NCBI GenBank assembly: GCA_900754475.1
Contig: CAAECY010000124.1
Span: 1-45,714 of the forward strand
Length of the DNA: 45,714 bases
Reading direction: 5' to 3'
Source: an uncultured Sutterella sp.
GTDB taxonomy: Bacteria; Pseudomonadota; Gammaproteobacteria; Burkholderiales; Burkholderiaceae_F
Part shown: one piece after another, positions 31,788 to 40,134 of the stretch
Layout of the letters: each line of letters begins with the position of its first letter
Numbering within the stretch: position 1 is the first letter of the stretch
Translations under genes and position numbers: made by a program
Notes under the pieces: model-generated
The model's input: only the letters and a program-made list of their open reading frames with translations
The model's database searches: none
What the model was told of the DNA's origin: nothing

Positions 31788-31854
31788 CGCGTCCTTTCTG
31801 TCCTTGCTGCACCGGAATAGACGCTCCGGGCGGCTTTTTCCGCAAGGAGGCTAA

Positions 31855-32241
31855 ATGCGTCACTACGAAATCTGCATCATCGTGCACCCCGACCAGAGCG
31901 AACAGGTCCCCGCGATGATTGAACGCTACAAGACCCTCGTCGCCGAACAGGGCGGTACGATCCACCGCATCGAAGACTGGGGCCGTCGTCAGCTCGCCTA
32001 CCCGATCGAAAAGCTCGTGAAGGCTCACTACGTTCTCCTCAACATCGAATGCGGCCACGAAACGCTCGCTGAGATCGAGAACGGTTTCCGTTTCAACGAC
32101 GCCGTCCTGCGCCACCTCACGGTCAAGACGAAGAAGGCCGAAACGGCTCCCTCTCCGATGATGAAGGTCGTCGAGAAGGAAGAGGCCCGCAAGGTTGCCG
32201 CCGAAGCCGCCACCGCCGCGGCCCAGGAAGCCCAGGCCTAA
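31855..32241 (+). CDS. rpsF: 30S ribosomal protein bS6
   Basis: 128 residues. The S6 start RHYEICIIVHPDQSEQVPAMI and the signature DWGRRQLAYPIEKLVKAHYV are intact. The C-terminal part after residue 95 is Ala/Glu/Lys-rich (EEARKVAAEAATAAAQEAQA), as often seen in proteobacterial S6. bS6 binds bS18 on the platform of the small subunit. AAGGAGG lies 4 nt before the ATG, a strong ribosome site. It opens the rpsF-priB-rpsR-rplI operon. Confidence 0.98.
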   Translation: MRHYEICIIVHPDQSEQVPAMIERYKTLVAEQGGTIHRIEDWGRRQLAYPIEKLVKAHYVLLNIECGHETLAEIENGFRFNDAVLRHLTVKTKKAETAPSPMMKVVEKEEARKVAAEAATAAAQEAQA

Positions 32242-32271
32242 TTGAGACGGTCTTCAGAGGATTCCGACCGA

Positions 32272-32556
32272 GTGAACCGACTCGAAATACGCGCAACGCT
32301 TGTTGCACGCGAGGAAGTCCGCTACACCCCCGCCGGGATTGAAGCCTTCGAAGGCGAATTTCATTTTCGCGGCGAGGTGTTCGAAGCGGATCGACCGAGA
32401 AAGCTCGAATACGACTTTCCGGCCGTTTCATTCGGGAAATGTGCGAGCGAACTCAACCGTTTGCCGCTCGGATCCGAAATTACGGTGAAGGGCTTTCTCG
32501 CCCCCCGTTCGCTGAAGACCCGTCGACTGATCGTACACATAACGGAATACATTTAA
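32272..32556 (+). CDS. priB: Primosomal replication protein N (PriB)
   Basis: 94 residues from the GTG at 32272 (MNRLEIRATLVAREEVRYTP), the typical PriB start; a TTG ten codons upstream opens the frame but adds unrelated residues. AGAGG lies 11 nt before the GTG. The single OB-fold with YTPAGIEAFEGEFHFRG and the C-terminal LIVHITEYI are visible. PriB is a single-strand DNA-binding partner of PriA in restarting replication. Its place between rpsF and rpsR is the standard one in beta- and gammaproteobacteria and lies close to dnaB here. Confidence 0.93.
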   Translation: MNRLEIRATLVAREEVRYTPAGIEAFEGEFHFRGEVFEADRPRKLEYDFPAVSFGKCASELNRLPLGSEITVKGFLAPRSLKTRRLIVHITEYI

Positions 32557-32566
32557 GGAGCTCAAC

Positions 32567-32839
32567 ATGGCTTTTGGTGCTAAGGGCAAGGGCAAGCCTC
32601 GCCGTTCGAACCAGCAAAATTCGCTTTTCAAGCGTAAGAAGTTCTGCCGCTTCACGGCCGAACACGTCGAACAGATCGACTACAAGGATGTCGAAACGCT
32701 TCGCGACTTCATCCAGGAAAACGGCAAGATCATGCCGGCTCGCCTCACGGGTACGAAGGCGCACTACCAGCGTCAGCTCGAAACCGCGATCAAGCGCGCC
32801 CGCTTCCTCGCCCTCCTTCCCTACACGGACAACCAGTAA
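32567..32839 (+). CDS. rpsR: 30S ribosomal protein bS18
   Basis: 90 residues. The signature region is complete: KKFCRFTAEHVEQIDYKDVE, LRDFIQENGKIMPARLTGTK and AHYQRQLETAIKRARFLALL. The basic, disordered N-terminus (AFGAKGKGKPRRSNQQN) is somewhat longer than in E. coli. AAGGAG precedes the ATG by 7 nt. Forms a heterodimer with bS6 in the ribosome. Confidence 0.98.
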   Translation: MAFGAKGKGKPRRSNQQNSLFKRKKFCRFTAEHVEQIDYKDVETLRDFIQENGKIMPARLTGTKAHYQRQLETAIKRARFLALLPYTDNQ

Positions 32840-32861
32840 TCCGCGCTGAGGAGTCAACAAA

Positions 32862-33311
32862 ATGCAAGTCATTCTGCTCGAAAAGATCACGCACCTCGGC
32901 GACCTTGGCGACATCGTCAAGGTGAAGGACGGCTACGGCCGCAACTTCCTCATCCCCCAGGGTCACGCCAAGCGCGCCACGAAGGCTGCCATCGCCGAAT
33001 TCGAAACGCGCCGCGCCGAACTTGAAAAGGCTCAGGCCGAACGCATCGCCGCCGCTCAGGAAGTGGCCGGCAAGCTCAACGGCGCCGAAATCACGATCGC
33101 CTCGAAGTGCGGCGTTGACGGCCGCCTCTTCGGCTCGGTCACGAACGCCGACATCGCCGAAGCGGTCGACGCCCTCGGCTTCCAGATCAAGAAGTCGCAG
33201 GTTCGCACGCCGCTCGGCGCCATCAAGGCGACCGGCGAATACGTGATCACGATCGGTCTCATGACCGACATCACGGCCGACGTGACGGTCAAGGTCGTTC
33301 CTGAAGCCTAA
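32862..33311 (+). CDS. rplI: 50S ribosomal protein bL9
   Basis: 149 residues, normal length. The L9 start MQVILLEKITHLGDLGDIVK and the signature GYGRNFLIPQGHAKRATK are present, then the long connecting helix and the C-terminal domain with GRLFGSVTNADIAEAV. AGGAG lies 8-9 nt before the ATG. Last gene of the rpsF operon, closed by the terminator at 33339. Confidence 0.98.
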   Translation: MQVILLEKITHLGDLGDIVKVKDGYGRNFLIPQGHAKRATKAAIAEFETRRAELEKAQAERIAAAQEVAGKLNGAEITIASKCGVDGRLFGSVTNADIAEAVDALGFQIKKSQVRTPLGAIKATGEYVITIGLMTDITADVTVKVVPEA

Positions 33312-33338
33312 TCGCTTCGGAATCTCCGACACCGATGA

Positions 33339-33369
33339 AAAACGGCTCTCCTTGCGAGGGCCGTTTTTT
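33339..33369 (+). terminator. Terminator of the rpsF-priB-rpsR-rplI operon
   Basis: A 12-bp stem AAAACGGCTCTC / GAGGGCCGTTTT (one G-U pair) with a 5-nt loop, followed by further T. Confidence 0.9.
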
Positions 33370-33472
33370 CTTTTGGGGCCGGCCGCACGTATCGGCCTCC
33401 TGCGAGGGCGTTCGCGCACGCCAAGCGACTAGAATCGAACGACGGGCCCCGAGCCCGTTCGAGCGCGCGCAG

Positions 33473-33478
33473 TACAAT
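33473..33478 (+). promoter_or_regulatory. Possible -10 element upstream of dnaB
   Basis: TACAAT in CAGTACAATTCAA, 58 bp before the dnaB ATG and past the rplI terminator. No convincing -35. Confidence 0.4.
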
Positions 33479-33535
33479 TCAAACCTCGTTCCCTAGGGTG
33501 CTCGAGCTCGGGCACCCCACATATAGGTTCTCACC

Positions 33536-34927
33536 ATGTCCGACTTTAACGACGAAGCCGCGGCCGTACGGCGTCCTCCGCAGAGCATTCAGAGCGAACA
33601 ATCGATCCTCGGCGGCCTGATGATCGAAAATTCGGCCCTCGACAGCATCGTCGACGTCATTTCGCCCGACGACTTCTGCCGACGCGACCACAAGCTCATC
33701 TACGAGAACATCATGAAGATCGTGCAGCTCGGCCAGCCCGCCGACTGCGTGACGGTGTTCGAGGCGTTGAAGTCCTCGGGGCTCGACGCGGAAGTGGGGG
33801 GCTTTGCGTACCTCGCCGAACTCGCGAACAATGCAACGTCCGCCGCGAACATCCGCCGCTACGCCGAGATCGTGCACGACAAGGCCGTTCTCCGGCAGTT
33901 GATCGTCGTGGGCGACAAGATGGTGACGAACGCGCTCGCCCCAGACGGCCGCGAAACGCGCGACATTCTCGACGAGGCGGAAAAGGACGTGCTCGCCATC
34001 AACGAGCGCAATTCCCGCACGCAAAAGGGCTTTCGCTCGATGTCGAACCTCGTGCGCGACGTGTCGGAGCGCATCATCGAGCTCTACAACAACCGGTCTT
34101 CGTCCGACGTGACGGGGGTCTCGACCGGGTACCGCAACCTCGACAACGTGACGGCGGGCCTGCAGCGCGGGGACCTCATCATTCTCGCGGGCCGACCCTC
34201 GATGGGGAAAACGTCGCTTGCCCTCAACATCGCCGAGAACGTCGGGATCAACCAGGAGCTGCCCGTCGCCGTCTTCTCCATGGAAATGGGGAGCGAACAG
34301 CTCGCGCAGCGTCTCATCTCGTCGGTCGGTCGCATCGACGCGCAGAACCTGCGAAAGGGGCACCTGAGCGACGAGGAATGGGACAAATTCACGGCGGCCG
34401 TCCATCGCCTGGAGAATAAGCCCGTCTATATCGACGACACGCCGGGGCTCACGATTTCGGAACTCTCGAGCCGCGCCCGACGCCTCGTCAACCAGGCGGG
34501 TCCGCTCGGCCTCATCGTGGTCGACTACATTCAGCTCATGCAGGGGCAGGGCCGGCGCGATTCGGACAACCGCGCGCAGGAACTCTCCGAAATTTCGCGC
34601 GGCCTCAAGGGGCTCGCCAAAGAGCTTTCCGTGCCGGTCATCGTCCTTTCGCAGCTCAACCGAAGCGTCGACAGCCGCTCGGACCGCCGTCCGATGATGT
34701 CGGACCTTCGCGAATCGGGCGCTATCGAACAGGACGCCGACATCATCATGTTCATTTACCGCGACGTGGTCTACAACAAGGACACGCCCGACAAGAACAC
34801 GGCCGAAATCATCATCGCCAAGCAACGTAACGGCCCCATCGGTACGTTGCGCATGACCTTCATGGGCGGCAACACCCGGTTTGAGCCCACCGCCGACGAA
34901 GGTTACTGGGGCGGCATCGAAAGCTGA
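33536..34927 (+). CDS. dnaB: Replicative DNA helicase DnaB
   Basis: 463 residues. The N-terminal primase-interacting domain starts with PPQSIQSEQSILGGLMIENS. The RecA-like helicase domain has the Walker A loop AGRPSMGKTS with K225, Walker B LIVVDYIQLMQG, and the H4 DNA-binding and arginine-finger region DLRESGAIEQDADIIMFIYR. The hexamer unwinds DNA at the replication fork. Location right after rplI is conserved in proteobacteria. It probably has its own promoter, because a strong terminator precedes it. Confidence 0.98.
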   Translation: MSDFNDEAAAVRRPPQSIQSEQSILGGLMIENSALDSIVDVISPDDFCRRDHKLIYENIMKIVQLGQPADCVTVFEALKSSGLDAEVGGFAYLAELANNATSAANIRRYAEIVHDKAVLRQLIVVGDKMVTNALAPDGRETRDILDEAEKDVLAINERNSRTQKGFRSMSNLVRDVSERIIELYNNRSSSDVTGVSTGYRNLDNVTAGLQRGDLIILAGRPSMGKTSLALNIAENVGINQELPVAVFSMEMGSEQLAQRLISSVGRIDAQNLRKGHLSDEEWDKFTAAVHRLENKPVYIDDTPGLTISELSSRARRLVNQAGPLGLIVVDYIQLMQGQGRRDSDNRAQELSEISRGLKGLAKELSVPVIVLSQLNRSVDSRSDRRPMMSDLRESGAIEQDADIIMFIYRDVVYNKDTPDKNTAEIIIAKQRNGPIGTLRMTFMGGNTRFEPTADEGYWGGIES

Positions 34928-34965
34928 TTGCCGCCCTCCGACGACTGCAACCGAGGAGGATCGCC

Positions 34966-35475
34966 ATGGAATGGCTGACGACGTTCGACTGGTTTGCGCT
35001 CGCCTGCTGGCTGGGCGCTTTCGTACTCATCGCCGCGGGTTTTGCCGGAACGGTCGTTCCGGCCATTCCGGGGCTTCCGATGATCGCCGGGGGAGCCTGG
35101 CTCGTCGGTTGGGCGGACGACTTCGAGAAGGTGGGTTGGAAGACGATCGCCTTTCTCGCGGTGCTCGCCGTAATCGGCGTTGCGGTCGACTCGCTCGCGC
35201 AGACGGCGGGCGCGCAGCGCGCGGGCGCAAGCCGCGCGGGGATCGTGGGCTCGATCATCGGGACGGTGATCGGGATGTTCCTCGGGCTTTTCGGCCTCCT
35301 TTTCGGGCCGCTCGTCGGTGCGGCGATCGGTGAATTTTGGGCGAAACGCGATCTTCTCCATGCGGGCCGCGTCGGTATGGCCACCTGGATCGGTATGATT
35401 GCGGGAACCGTCCTCAAGATCGCGCTCGCGTTCACGATGACGGGGGTGCTGCTGCTCGTCTATTTCACCGCCTGA
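34966..35475 (+). CDS. DUF456-family membrane protein
   Basis: 169 residues with about four to five hydrophobic segments. Characteristic pieces are FAGTVVPAIPGLPMIAGGAW and the Gly-rich AGIVGSIIGTVIGMFLGLFG, followed by LVGAAIGEFW, matching the DUF456 family of small integral membrane proteins. Function is unknown. GAGGAGG (a strong ribosome site) lies 8 nt before the ATG. The gap to dnaB is 38 bp with no terminator, so it is probably cotranscribed with dnaB. Confidence 0.87.
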   Translation: MEWLTTFDWFALACWLGAFVLIAAGFAGTVVPAIPGLPMIAGGAWLVGWADDFEKVGWKTIAFLAVLAVIGVAVDSLAQTAGAQRAGASRAGIVGSIIGTVIGMFLGLFGLLFGPLVGAAIGEFWAKRDLLHAGRVGMATWIGMIAGTVLKIALAFTMTGVLLLVYFTA

Positions 35476-35571
35476 GGACGCGCGCATCCGTCCCGACATT
35501 TCGCTTCGGAGAGGCTCCGAAAGAGAGCCTCCCGGCGGCTTTCTCATCTTCTTTCTCGATTTTTCCCAACC

Positions 35572-36243
35572 ATGCTCGAATCGATCGGTGTCGTCGACGT
35601 CGGTACGTACGCGCTCGGCTCGCTTCTCATCGTTCTTTGCCCCGGCCCCAACAGCATCTTCGTGCTTAAAACGGGCATTTCGTCGGGCCCGCGCGTCGCG
35701 CTCGCGGGCGCGTGCGGCGTCTTTCTCGGCGACACCGTCCTGATGCTCGCCACCTACCTCGGCGTTGCGGCCGTCATTGCCGCGAACCCCGGGATCTTCT
35801 TTGCCGTGAAGCTCGCGGGTGCGGCCTACCTCTCGTACCTCGCTTCGCGCGTTCTCTGGGCCACGTGGCGCCCGGTCTTCGGGCACGAAGCGGGGGTGGC
35901 CGTGGAAACGCCGGGGGCGCAACCCGCGCGGCGCGACGTGATGACGGGAGGTGCGGCTTTCCGTACGGCGCTCACGTTGTCGCTTACGAACCCGAAGGCG
36001 ATTCTCTTTTTCCTCTCCTTTTTCATGCCGTTCATCGACGCGTCGAAGGGGCATCCGGCGTTGGCCTTTCTCGTTCTCGCGTTGATCCTCCAGTTCTGGA
36101 GCGTCTGCTACATGACGAGCCTCGCGCAGATCGGGCAGCCGCTTCTGAAATTCTTCGGCCGCCGCCCCGTTTTCGGACGCATCGGCAACACGATCGTCGG
36201 TCTCGTCTTCTACTTTTTCGCCGTCAAACTCGTGCTCGGTTGA
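35572..36243 (+). CDS. leuE: LysE/RhtB-family exporter, LeuE-like
   Basis: 223 residues with about six hydrophobic segments. The family hallmark LLIVLCPGPNSIFVLKTGIS is followed by ACGVFLGDTVLMLATYLGVA and the conserved LSLTNPKAILFFLSFFMPFI. The combination resembles E. coli LeuE (YeaS), which exports leucine and some other amino acids, more than RhtB or LysE; this is judged from memory. A small stem GAGGCTC / GAGCCTC stands between it and the DUF456 gene (35511-35531). No ribosome site is obvious before the ATG at 35572. Confidence 0.82.
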   Translation: MLESIGVVDVGTYALGSLLIVLCPGPNSIFVLKTGISSGPRVALAGACGVFLGDTVLMLATYLGVAAVIAANPGIFFAVKLAGAAYLSYLASRVLWATWRPVFGHEAGVAVETPGAQPARRDVMTGGAAFRTALTLSLTNPKAILFFLSFFMPFIDASKGHPALAFLVLALILQFWSVCYMTSLAQIGQPLLKFFGRRPVFGRIGNTIVGLVFYFFAVKLVLG

Positions 36244-36254
36244 GTGCGCGTTTT

Positions 36255-36277
36255 CCTGCGTCACCGTATGACGCAGG
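36255..36277. other. Perfect stem-loop after the leuE-like gene
   Basis: CCTGCGTCA / TGACGCAGG, 9 bp with a 5-nt loop, 11 bp past the stop codon. No T-run on the plus strand; AAAAC follows on the minus strand. Confidence 0.5.
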
Positions 36278-36328
36278 GTGTCGTTATGATGGTTCGATCC
36301 CCCGGCGGGTCGAGCGTCACGGACTGCC

Positions 36329-36363
36329 AAGCGGTCGCTACCGTCGGGTGCGGCCGCTTTTTT
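36329..36363 (+). terminator. Terminator-like hairpin immediately upstream of recC
   Basis: A 10-bp stem AAGCGGTCGC / GCGGCCGCTT (one G-U pair) followed by TTTT; the T-run ends 23 nt before the recC ATG. Confidence 0.8.
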
Positions 36364-36386
36364 CACCTTTCGCCCGTCGAGCTTCC

Positions 36387-39300
36387 ATGATTCATACGGT
36401 CTACAGTAACAGCTACGAGGTGCTTCGCGCCGTTCTTCTGCACAACATCGAAGCGCTCGCCGTGGGTCCCGCCAAAAGTCCCTCGACGCTCTTCGAGCGG
36501 GCGTTCGAACGCGTGCCCATCATCACGCCCTCGGTCGGGGTGGCGCTTGACGTGCAGCGCGCCGTCGCCCGCAAGGACGCCGTCTGTGCGGGGCTCGACT
36601 TCATGACGCTTTCGACCTGGATGGGCTTTTTCTCGAAGGAGCCGCTTGCGAACGTCGTCGGGAACGAAGCCGAGTGGATGATCTGGGCGATCCTGCGCCG
36701 TACGGGACCGGGGAGCTTTCGGGAGGCCCCGGGGCACGAGCGCCTGAAAAATTACCTCAAAGGGAAGACTGACCGCGACATCTACGCGCTCGCGCGCCGC
36801 ATCTCGGGGCTTTTCGTTTCCTACGCCACGTACCGACTCGACTGGATCTTCTCGTGGTTGGGGCTTCACGCCGAAGCGATGAAGGGGGTGGAAAGCGACG
36901 AAAACCGCCGCCGCGAAGACCGCGCGCTCGAAGCGCACCCCGACTGGGCCTGGCAGCGCGACCTCTGGGTGGAACTCTCGAAGAATCCCCGCTGGCAGGG
37001 GCGACGCTTTCTCGAAGCCTTCCCCGGAACCCTGGCGCGGATCGAAAACGTGCGACCCGACGAGCGGCGTCTCACGTTCGAAGACGGCCGTTCGGTGGCG
37101 ATGCCGGGGGCGTTGCACGTCTTCGTCCCCTTCGTCGTTCCGCCCCTCATGCTTCCGATCCTGAAGGCCTATGCCGCGTCGGGCCGAGAAATCTGGTTCT
37201 ACCTTCTCAACCCGTCGAGCGAATACTGGTTCGACCTCGTTCCGCGGAGGCTCTTTGCCGTGCGCGGTGACGAGCACCGCGAAATCGGGCATCCGATTCT
37301 CGCCGACAACGGCCGAAGCACCCGCGCGAACATCGATCGTCTGTGGCGCTTCACGCAGTCGGACGACCGGAATGCGGACGCGCCGAATTCGGCTTCGGAC
37401 GCGGGCGGTCCCGAGACCATCCGTGCGATCGACCGGACGCGCACGACGTACGACGCCTTCATGGCGCGGTACTTCCGTCGCCCCCAGGACCTCGAAGTCG
37501 AAACGGACGTCGAGATGCAGAGCTACTACCTCGAGGCGAACGACCCGAGGCTTCTGCGGCGCATTCAGGATTCGATCCTGCTCCTCGACCCCACGCGCGT
37601 GACGCACGACGCGAAGACGGGGGAGGCGTTGCCCGAACTCCTCGCAGCGGACGACGACTCGGTGCGGTTTGCGGCCGCGCCCACGGCCGTGCGCGAATTG
37701 GAGGGCCTTGCCGAATGGTTGCAGACGCTTTTCGAGTCGACCCGAAACGACGAGGAGCCCTTGACCCCCGACGACGTCCTCGTCGTGACGCCCGACATTT
37801 CGGCTCTCCTCCCGCTCGTGGAGCGTGTCTTCGGGAGCCTTCCCGCGGGACGCCGCATCGAATGGCGTGCGACGGGGATGCGCGCCGTGGAAGCGGACTC
37901 GCCGGGCGAGACGCTTCTGGAGCTGGGGCGGCTTCTCACGGGGCGCGTGCGCTCCGAAGCGCTTCTTGCGTGGTTGTCGCTTCCGCTCGTGGCGCGCCGT
38001 TACGGCTTTGCGGTCGAAGACCTCTCGATCCTTTCCGACTGGCTCAAAGCGGCGGGTTTTCGCTTCGGGCTTTCCGACGAACACCTGGCGGCGATTGACC
38101 CCGCGACCTACGGCACGGTGAAGGACATGACGCTTGCACGCGCCGTCGAGCGGCTCGCGCTCGGGTACTTCCTTCCGGACGCCGCGAAGAGCCCCTGGGG
38201 CGACGTGATTCCGGTGCGCGGGTCCGAAGCGGACGGCTGGGTGTCGGTGGTGGACCGCCCCGAACTTCTCGAAGCGCTTGCGCGTGCGGCGGCGGACCTC
38301 GAAGCGTTCCGACGCCGTACGGAGGGCGAACACGAACCCGCCGTGTGGGTCGAATGGATGACGGACGCGCTCACGGTCTTTTTCCCGAGCGACGCGACGG
38401 GGCTCTTTGCGCCCCTGCGTACGGCGATCGTGCAGTTGGCGGGCGAAATGGAAACGGCCGACGAAGTCGAGCCGATTCGCGTCTCGTTCGAGCTTTTCCT
38501 CTCCGCGCTTGCGGGTCGCGTCGAAGGAACGGCCTCGGCGGGCAAACCCACCCATTGCGTGACCTTTACGAGCATGACGGCGTTGCGGGGCCTTCCCTAC
38601 AAGGTGATCGCGCTCGTGGGCTTGAACGACGACTGCGCCTTCCCGGGGACGACGCGACGCGAAGAATTCGACCTGATGGGGGCGGCACCGCGCCGCGGCG
38701 ACCGCGACTCGCGCATCGACAATCGAAACGCGTTCTTGGACCTGTTGCTTGCCGCCCGATCGCGCTTTTACGTTTCCTACGTGGCGGGGACGGGAACGGC
38801 CGAGCGCCTCCCCTCCGTCGTCGCGGAGGAACTCCGCGCCTGGATTCTTTCTCTCGAAGAGGACGACGAACGCCTCAAGACCTTGAGCGCAAGGCTCACG
38901 AAACGCATCCCCCTCAACCGCTATTCGCCGGACGCCTTCCTTGCTCCGTCCGATACGCGCGGTCCGGGCTGGCGCAGCCACGACGCGGCGCTTTTGGCGG
39001 CGCTCCGCGCGGCCGATGCCTGCGAATACCGTGCCGACGAACGGGCCTTTGCGGATACGGGGCTTGAGATCGTCGGGGAGTGGCGCCGCGACGGGTTGCC
39101 TTCGACCCTCCTCAAAGCCTGGTGGGCGAAGCCCGCGACGACGACGCTTTCCTTGTGCGACGTGCGGTACCCGAAGCTTTCCGAAACGGAACCCCTGTCG
39201 ATGTTCACGCCGTCGGACGGCCTCTCGAAGTGGCAGCGCAAGGACGAAGCGCTCGGAGCGCTCCTTGCGGGCGAAACGCTCGAATCGATTCGCGAGCGCT

Positions 39301-40076
39301 GGGCGCTCGACGGTCGGTTCGGCGCCGCGGGGATCCGCGAGTGGTCGGTCGAAGACGAACTCGATACGGCGGAAAGCGTCGCCTCGCGTTGGCGCACGAC
39401 CGTCTCGGGTCTTGAGAAACTCGACGACCCGGCCGTGTCGGTGAAGCTCGACTCGGGTCTCACGATCGAACACCGTCAGGGGGACCTGTACCGCACGAAA
39501 GAGGGCGGACTCAAAGCCGTGCGTCGTGCGGTCTCGGAAGCGAAGACCACGTCGGGGGCCTTCTTCAAACTCCTCGTCGACCATGCGATCTGCCGCGCGG
39601 CGGGGATGGAGGTCGACACGGTCGTCGTCTGCCCGCCCGCCGCGGAGAAAAAGCCCGCGAAAACCTCGCGCTCGAAACCGAAGGCGCCCCCGCCCGGTGC
39701 GGACGGCGTTTTGAAGATGCCGAATTTCACGCCCGCGCAAGCGAAGGCTTTGCTCGAAGCGCTCGCTTCGCCCCTGCTCGCCCTCGAACATCGGGCCGCT
39801 CAAGGGGCGGACGACGCGCCGTTCGTCTTCGGGATGGACGCGAAAGCGAAGCGCATCGAAGAGGTCGCAGGGGGCGCCGCCACCCGCATTCTCTGGCGCG
39901 GCGAAGACGAAGGGGAGGCGCAGCGCCGTCGCGAAAACGAAATCGACGCCCTCAAAACGCTCGCGGTCGCAGGGGACGACCCCGCGGAAGTTGCCGCTCG
40001 CCTGGGGGCGTTTCTCGCCGCCATGGGGCTCCCGCTTGATGCGGGCGCCGAAGAAGAACCCGAATCGACGAACTGA
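36387..40076 (+). CDS. recC: Exodeoxyribonuclease V subunit gamma (RecC)
   Basis: 1229 residues from the ATG at 36387 (MIHTVYSNSYEVLRAVLLHN), which lines up with the RecC N-terminus; the frame is open back to 35712 but that part overlaps the leuE-like gene. Family stretches seen: PIITPSVGVALDVQRAVA, SGLFVSYATYRLDWIFSW, LHVFVPFVVPPLMLPILKAY, and FTSMTALRGLPYKVIALVGLND in the second half. RecC is the inactivated helicase/nuclease-fold subunit that holds RecBCD together and recognises Chi. It is about 100 residues longer than the E. coli protein, with acidic and Lys/Pro-rich stretches near the end (KKPAKTSRSKPKAPPPG). First gene of recC-recB-recD; no ptrA lies between as in E. coli. Confidence 0.94.
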   Translation: MIHTVYSNSYEVLRAVLLHNIEALAVGPAKSPSTLFERAFERVPIITPSVGVALDVQRAVARKDAVCAGLDFMTLSTWMGFFSKEPLANVVGNEAEWMIWAILRRTGPGSFREAPGHERLKNYLKGKTDRDIYALARRISGLFVSYATYRLDWIFSWLGLHAEAMKGVESDENRRREDRALEAHPDWAWQRDLWVELSKNPRWQGRRFLEAFPGTLARIENVRPDERRLTFEDGRSVAMPGALHVFVPFVVPPLMLPILKAYAASGREIWFYLLNPSSEYWFDLVPRRLFAVRGDEHREIGHPILADNGRSTRANIDRLWRFTQSDDRNADAPNSASDAGGPETIRAIDRTRTTYDAFMARYFRRPQDLEVETDVEMQSYYLEANDPRLLRRIQDSILLLDPTRVTHDAKTGEALPELLAADDDSVRFAAAPTAVRELEGLAEWLQTLFESTRNDEEPLTPDDVLVVTPDISALLPLVERVFGSLPAGRRIEWRATGMRAVEADSPGETLLELGRLLTGRVRSEALLAWLSLPLVARRYGFAVEDLSILSDWLKAAGFRFGLSDEHLAAIDPATYGTVKDMTLARAVERLALGYFLPDAAKSPWGDVIPVRGSEADGWVSVVDRPELLEALARAAADLEAFRRRTEGEHEPAVWVEWMTDALTVFFPSDATGLFAPLRTAIVQLAGEMETADEVEPIRVSFELFLSALAGRVEGTASAGKPTHCVTFTSMTALRGLPYKVIALVGLNDDCAFPGTTRREEFDLMGAAPRRGDRDSRIDNRNAFLDLLLAARSRFYVSYVAGTGTAERLPSVVAEELRAWILSLEEDDERLKTLSARLTKRIPLNRYSPDAFLAPSDTRGPGWRSHDAALLAALRAADACEYRADERAFADTGLEIVGEWRRDGLPSTLLKAWWAKPATTTLSLCDVRYPKLSETEPLSMFTPSDGLSKWQRKDEALGALLAGETLESIRERWALDGRFGAAGIREWSVEDELDTAESVASRWRTTVSGLEKLDDPAVSVKLDSGLTIEHRQGDLYRTKEGGLKAVRRAVSEAKTTSGAFFKLLVDHAICRAAGMEVDTVVVCPPAAEKKPAKTSRSKPKAPPPGADGVLKMPNFTPAQAKALLEALASPLLALEHRAAQGADDAPFVFGMDAKAKRIEEVAGGAATRILWRGEDEGEAQRRRENEIDALKTLAVAGDDPAEVAARLGAFLAAMGLPLDAGAEEEPESTN

Positions 40077-40134
40077 AACCACGGAGGAGAGGAACCGCTG
40101 AGGGCGCTTCGCGCCCCGTCGGTCCCGAAAAACT

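Noticed and set aside
32242..32271. TTG at 32242 as the priB start
   Set aside because: It would add ten residues unlike PriB; the GTG at 32272 restores the conserved start and has AGAGG upstream.
35712..36386. Upstream extension of the recC frame by 225 codons
   Set aside because: It overlaps the leuE-like gene and the terminator at 36329; the RecC-like N-terminus begins at 36387.
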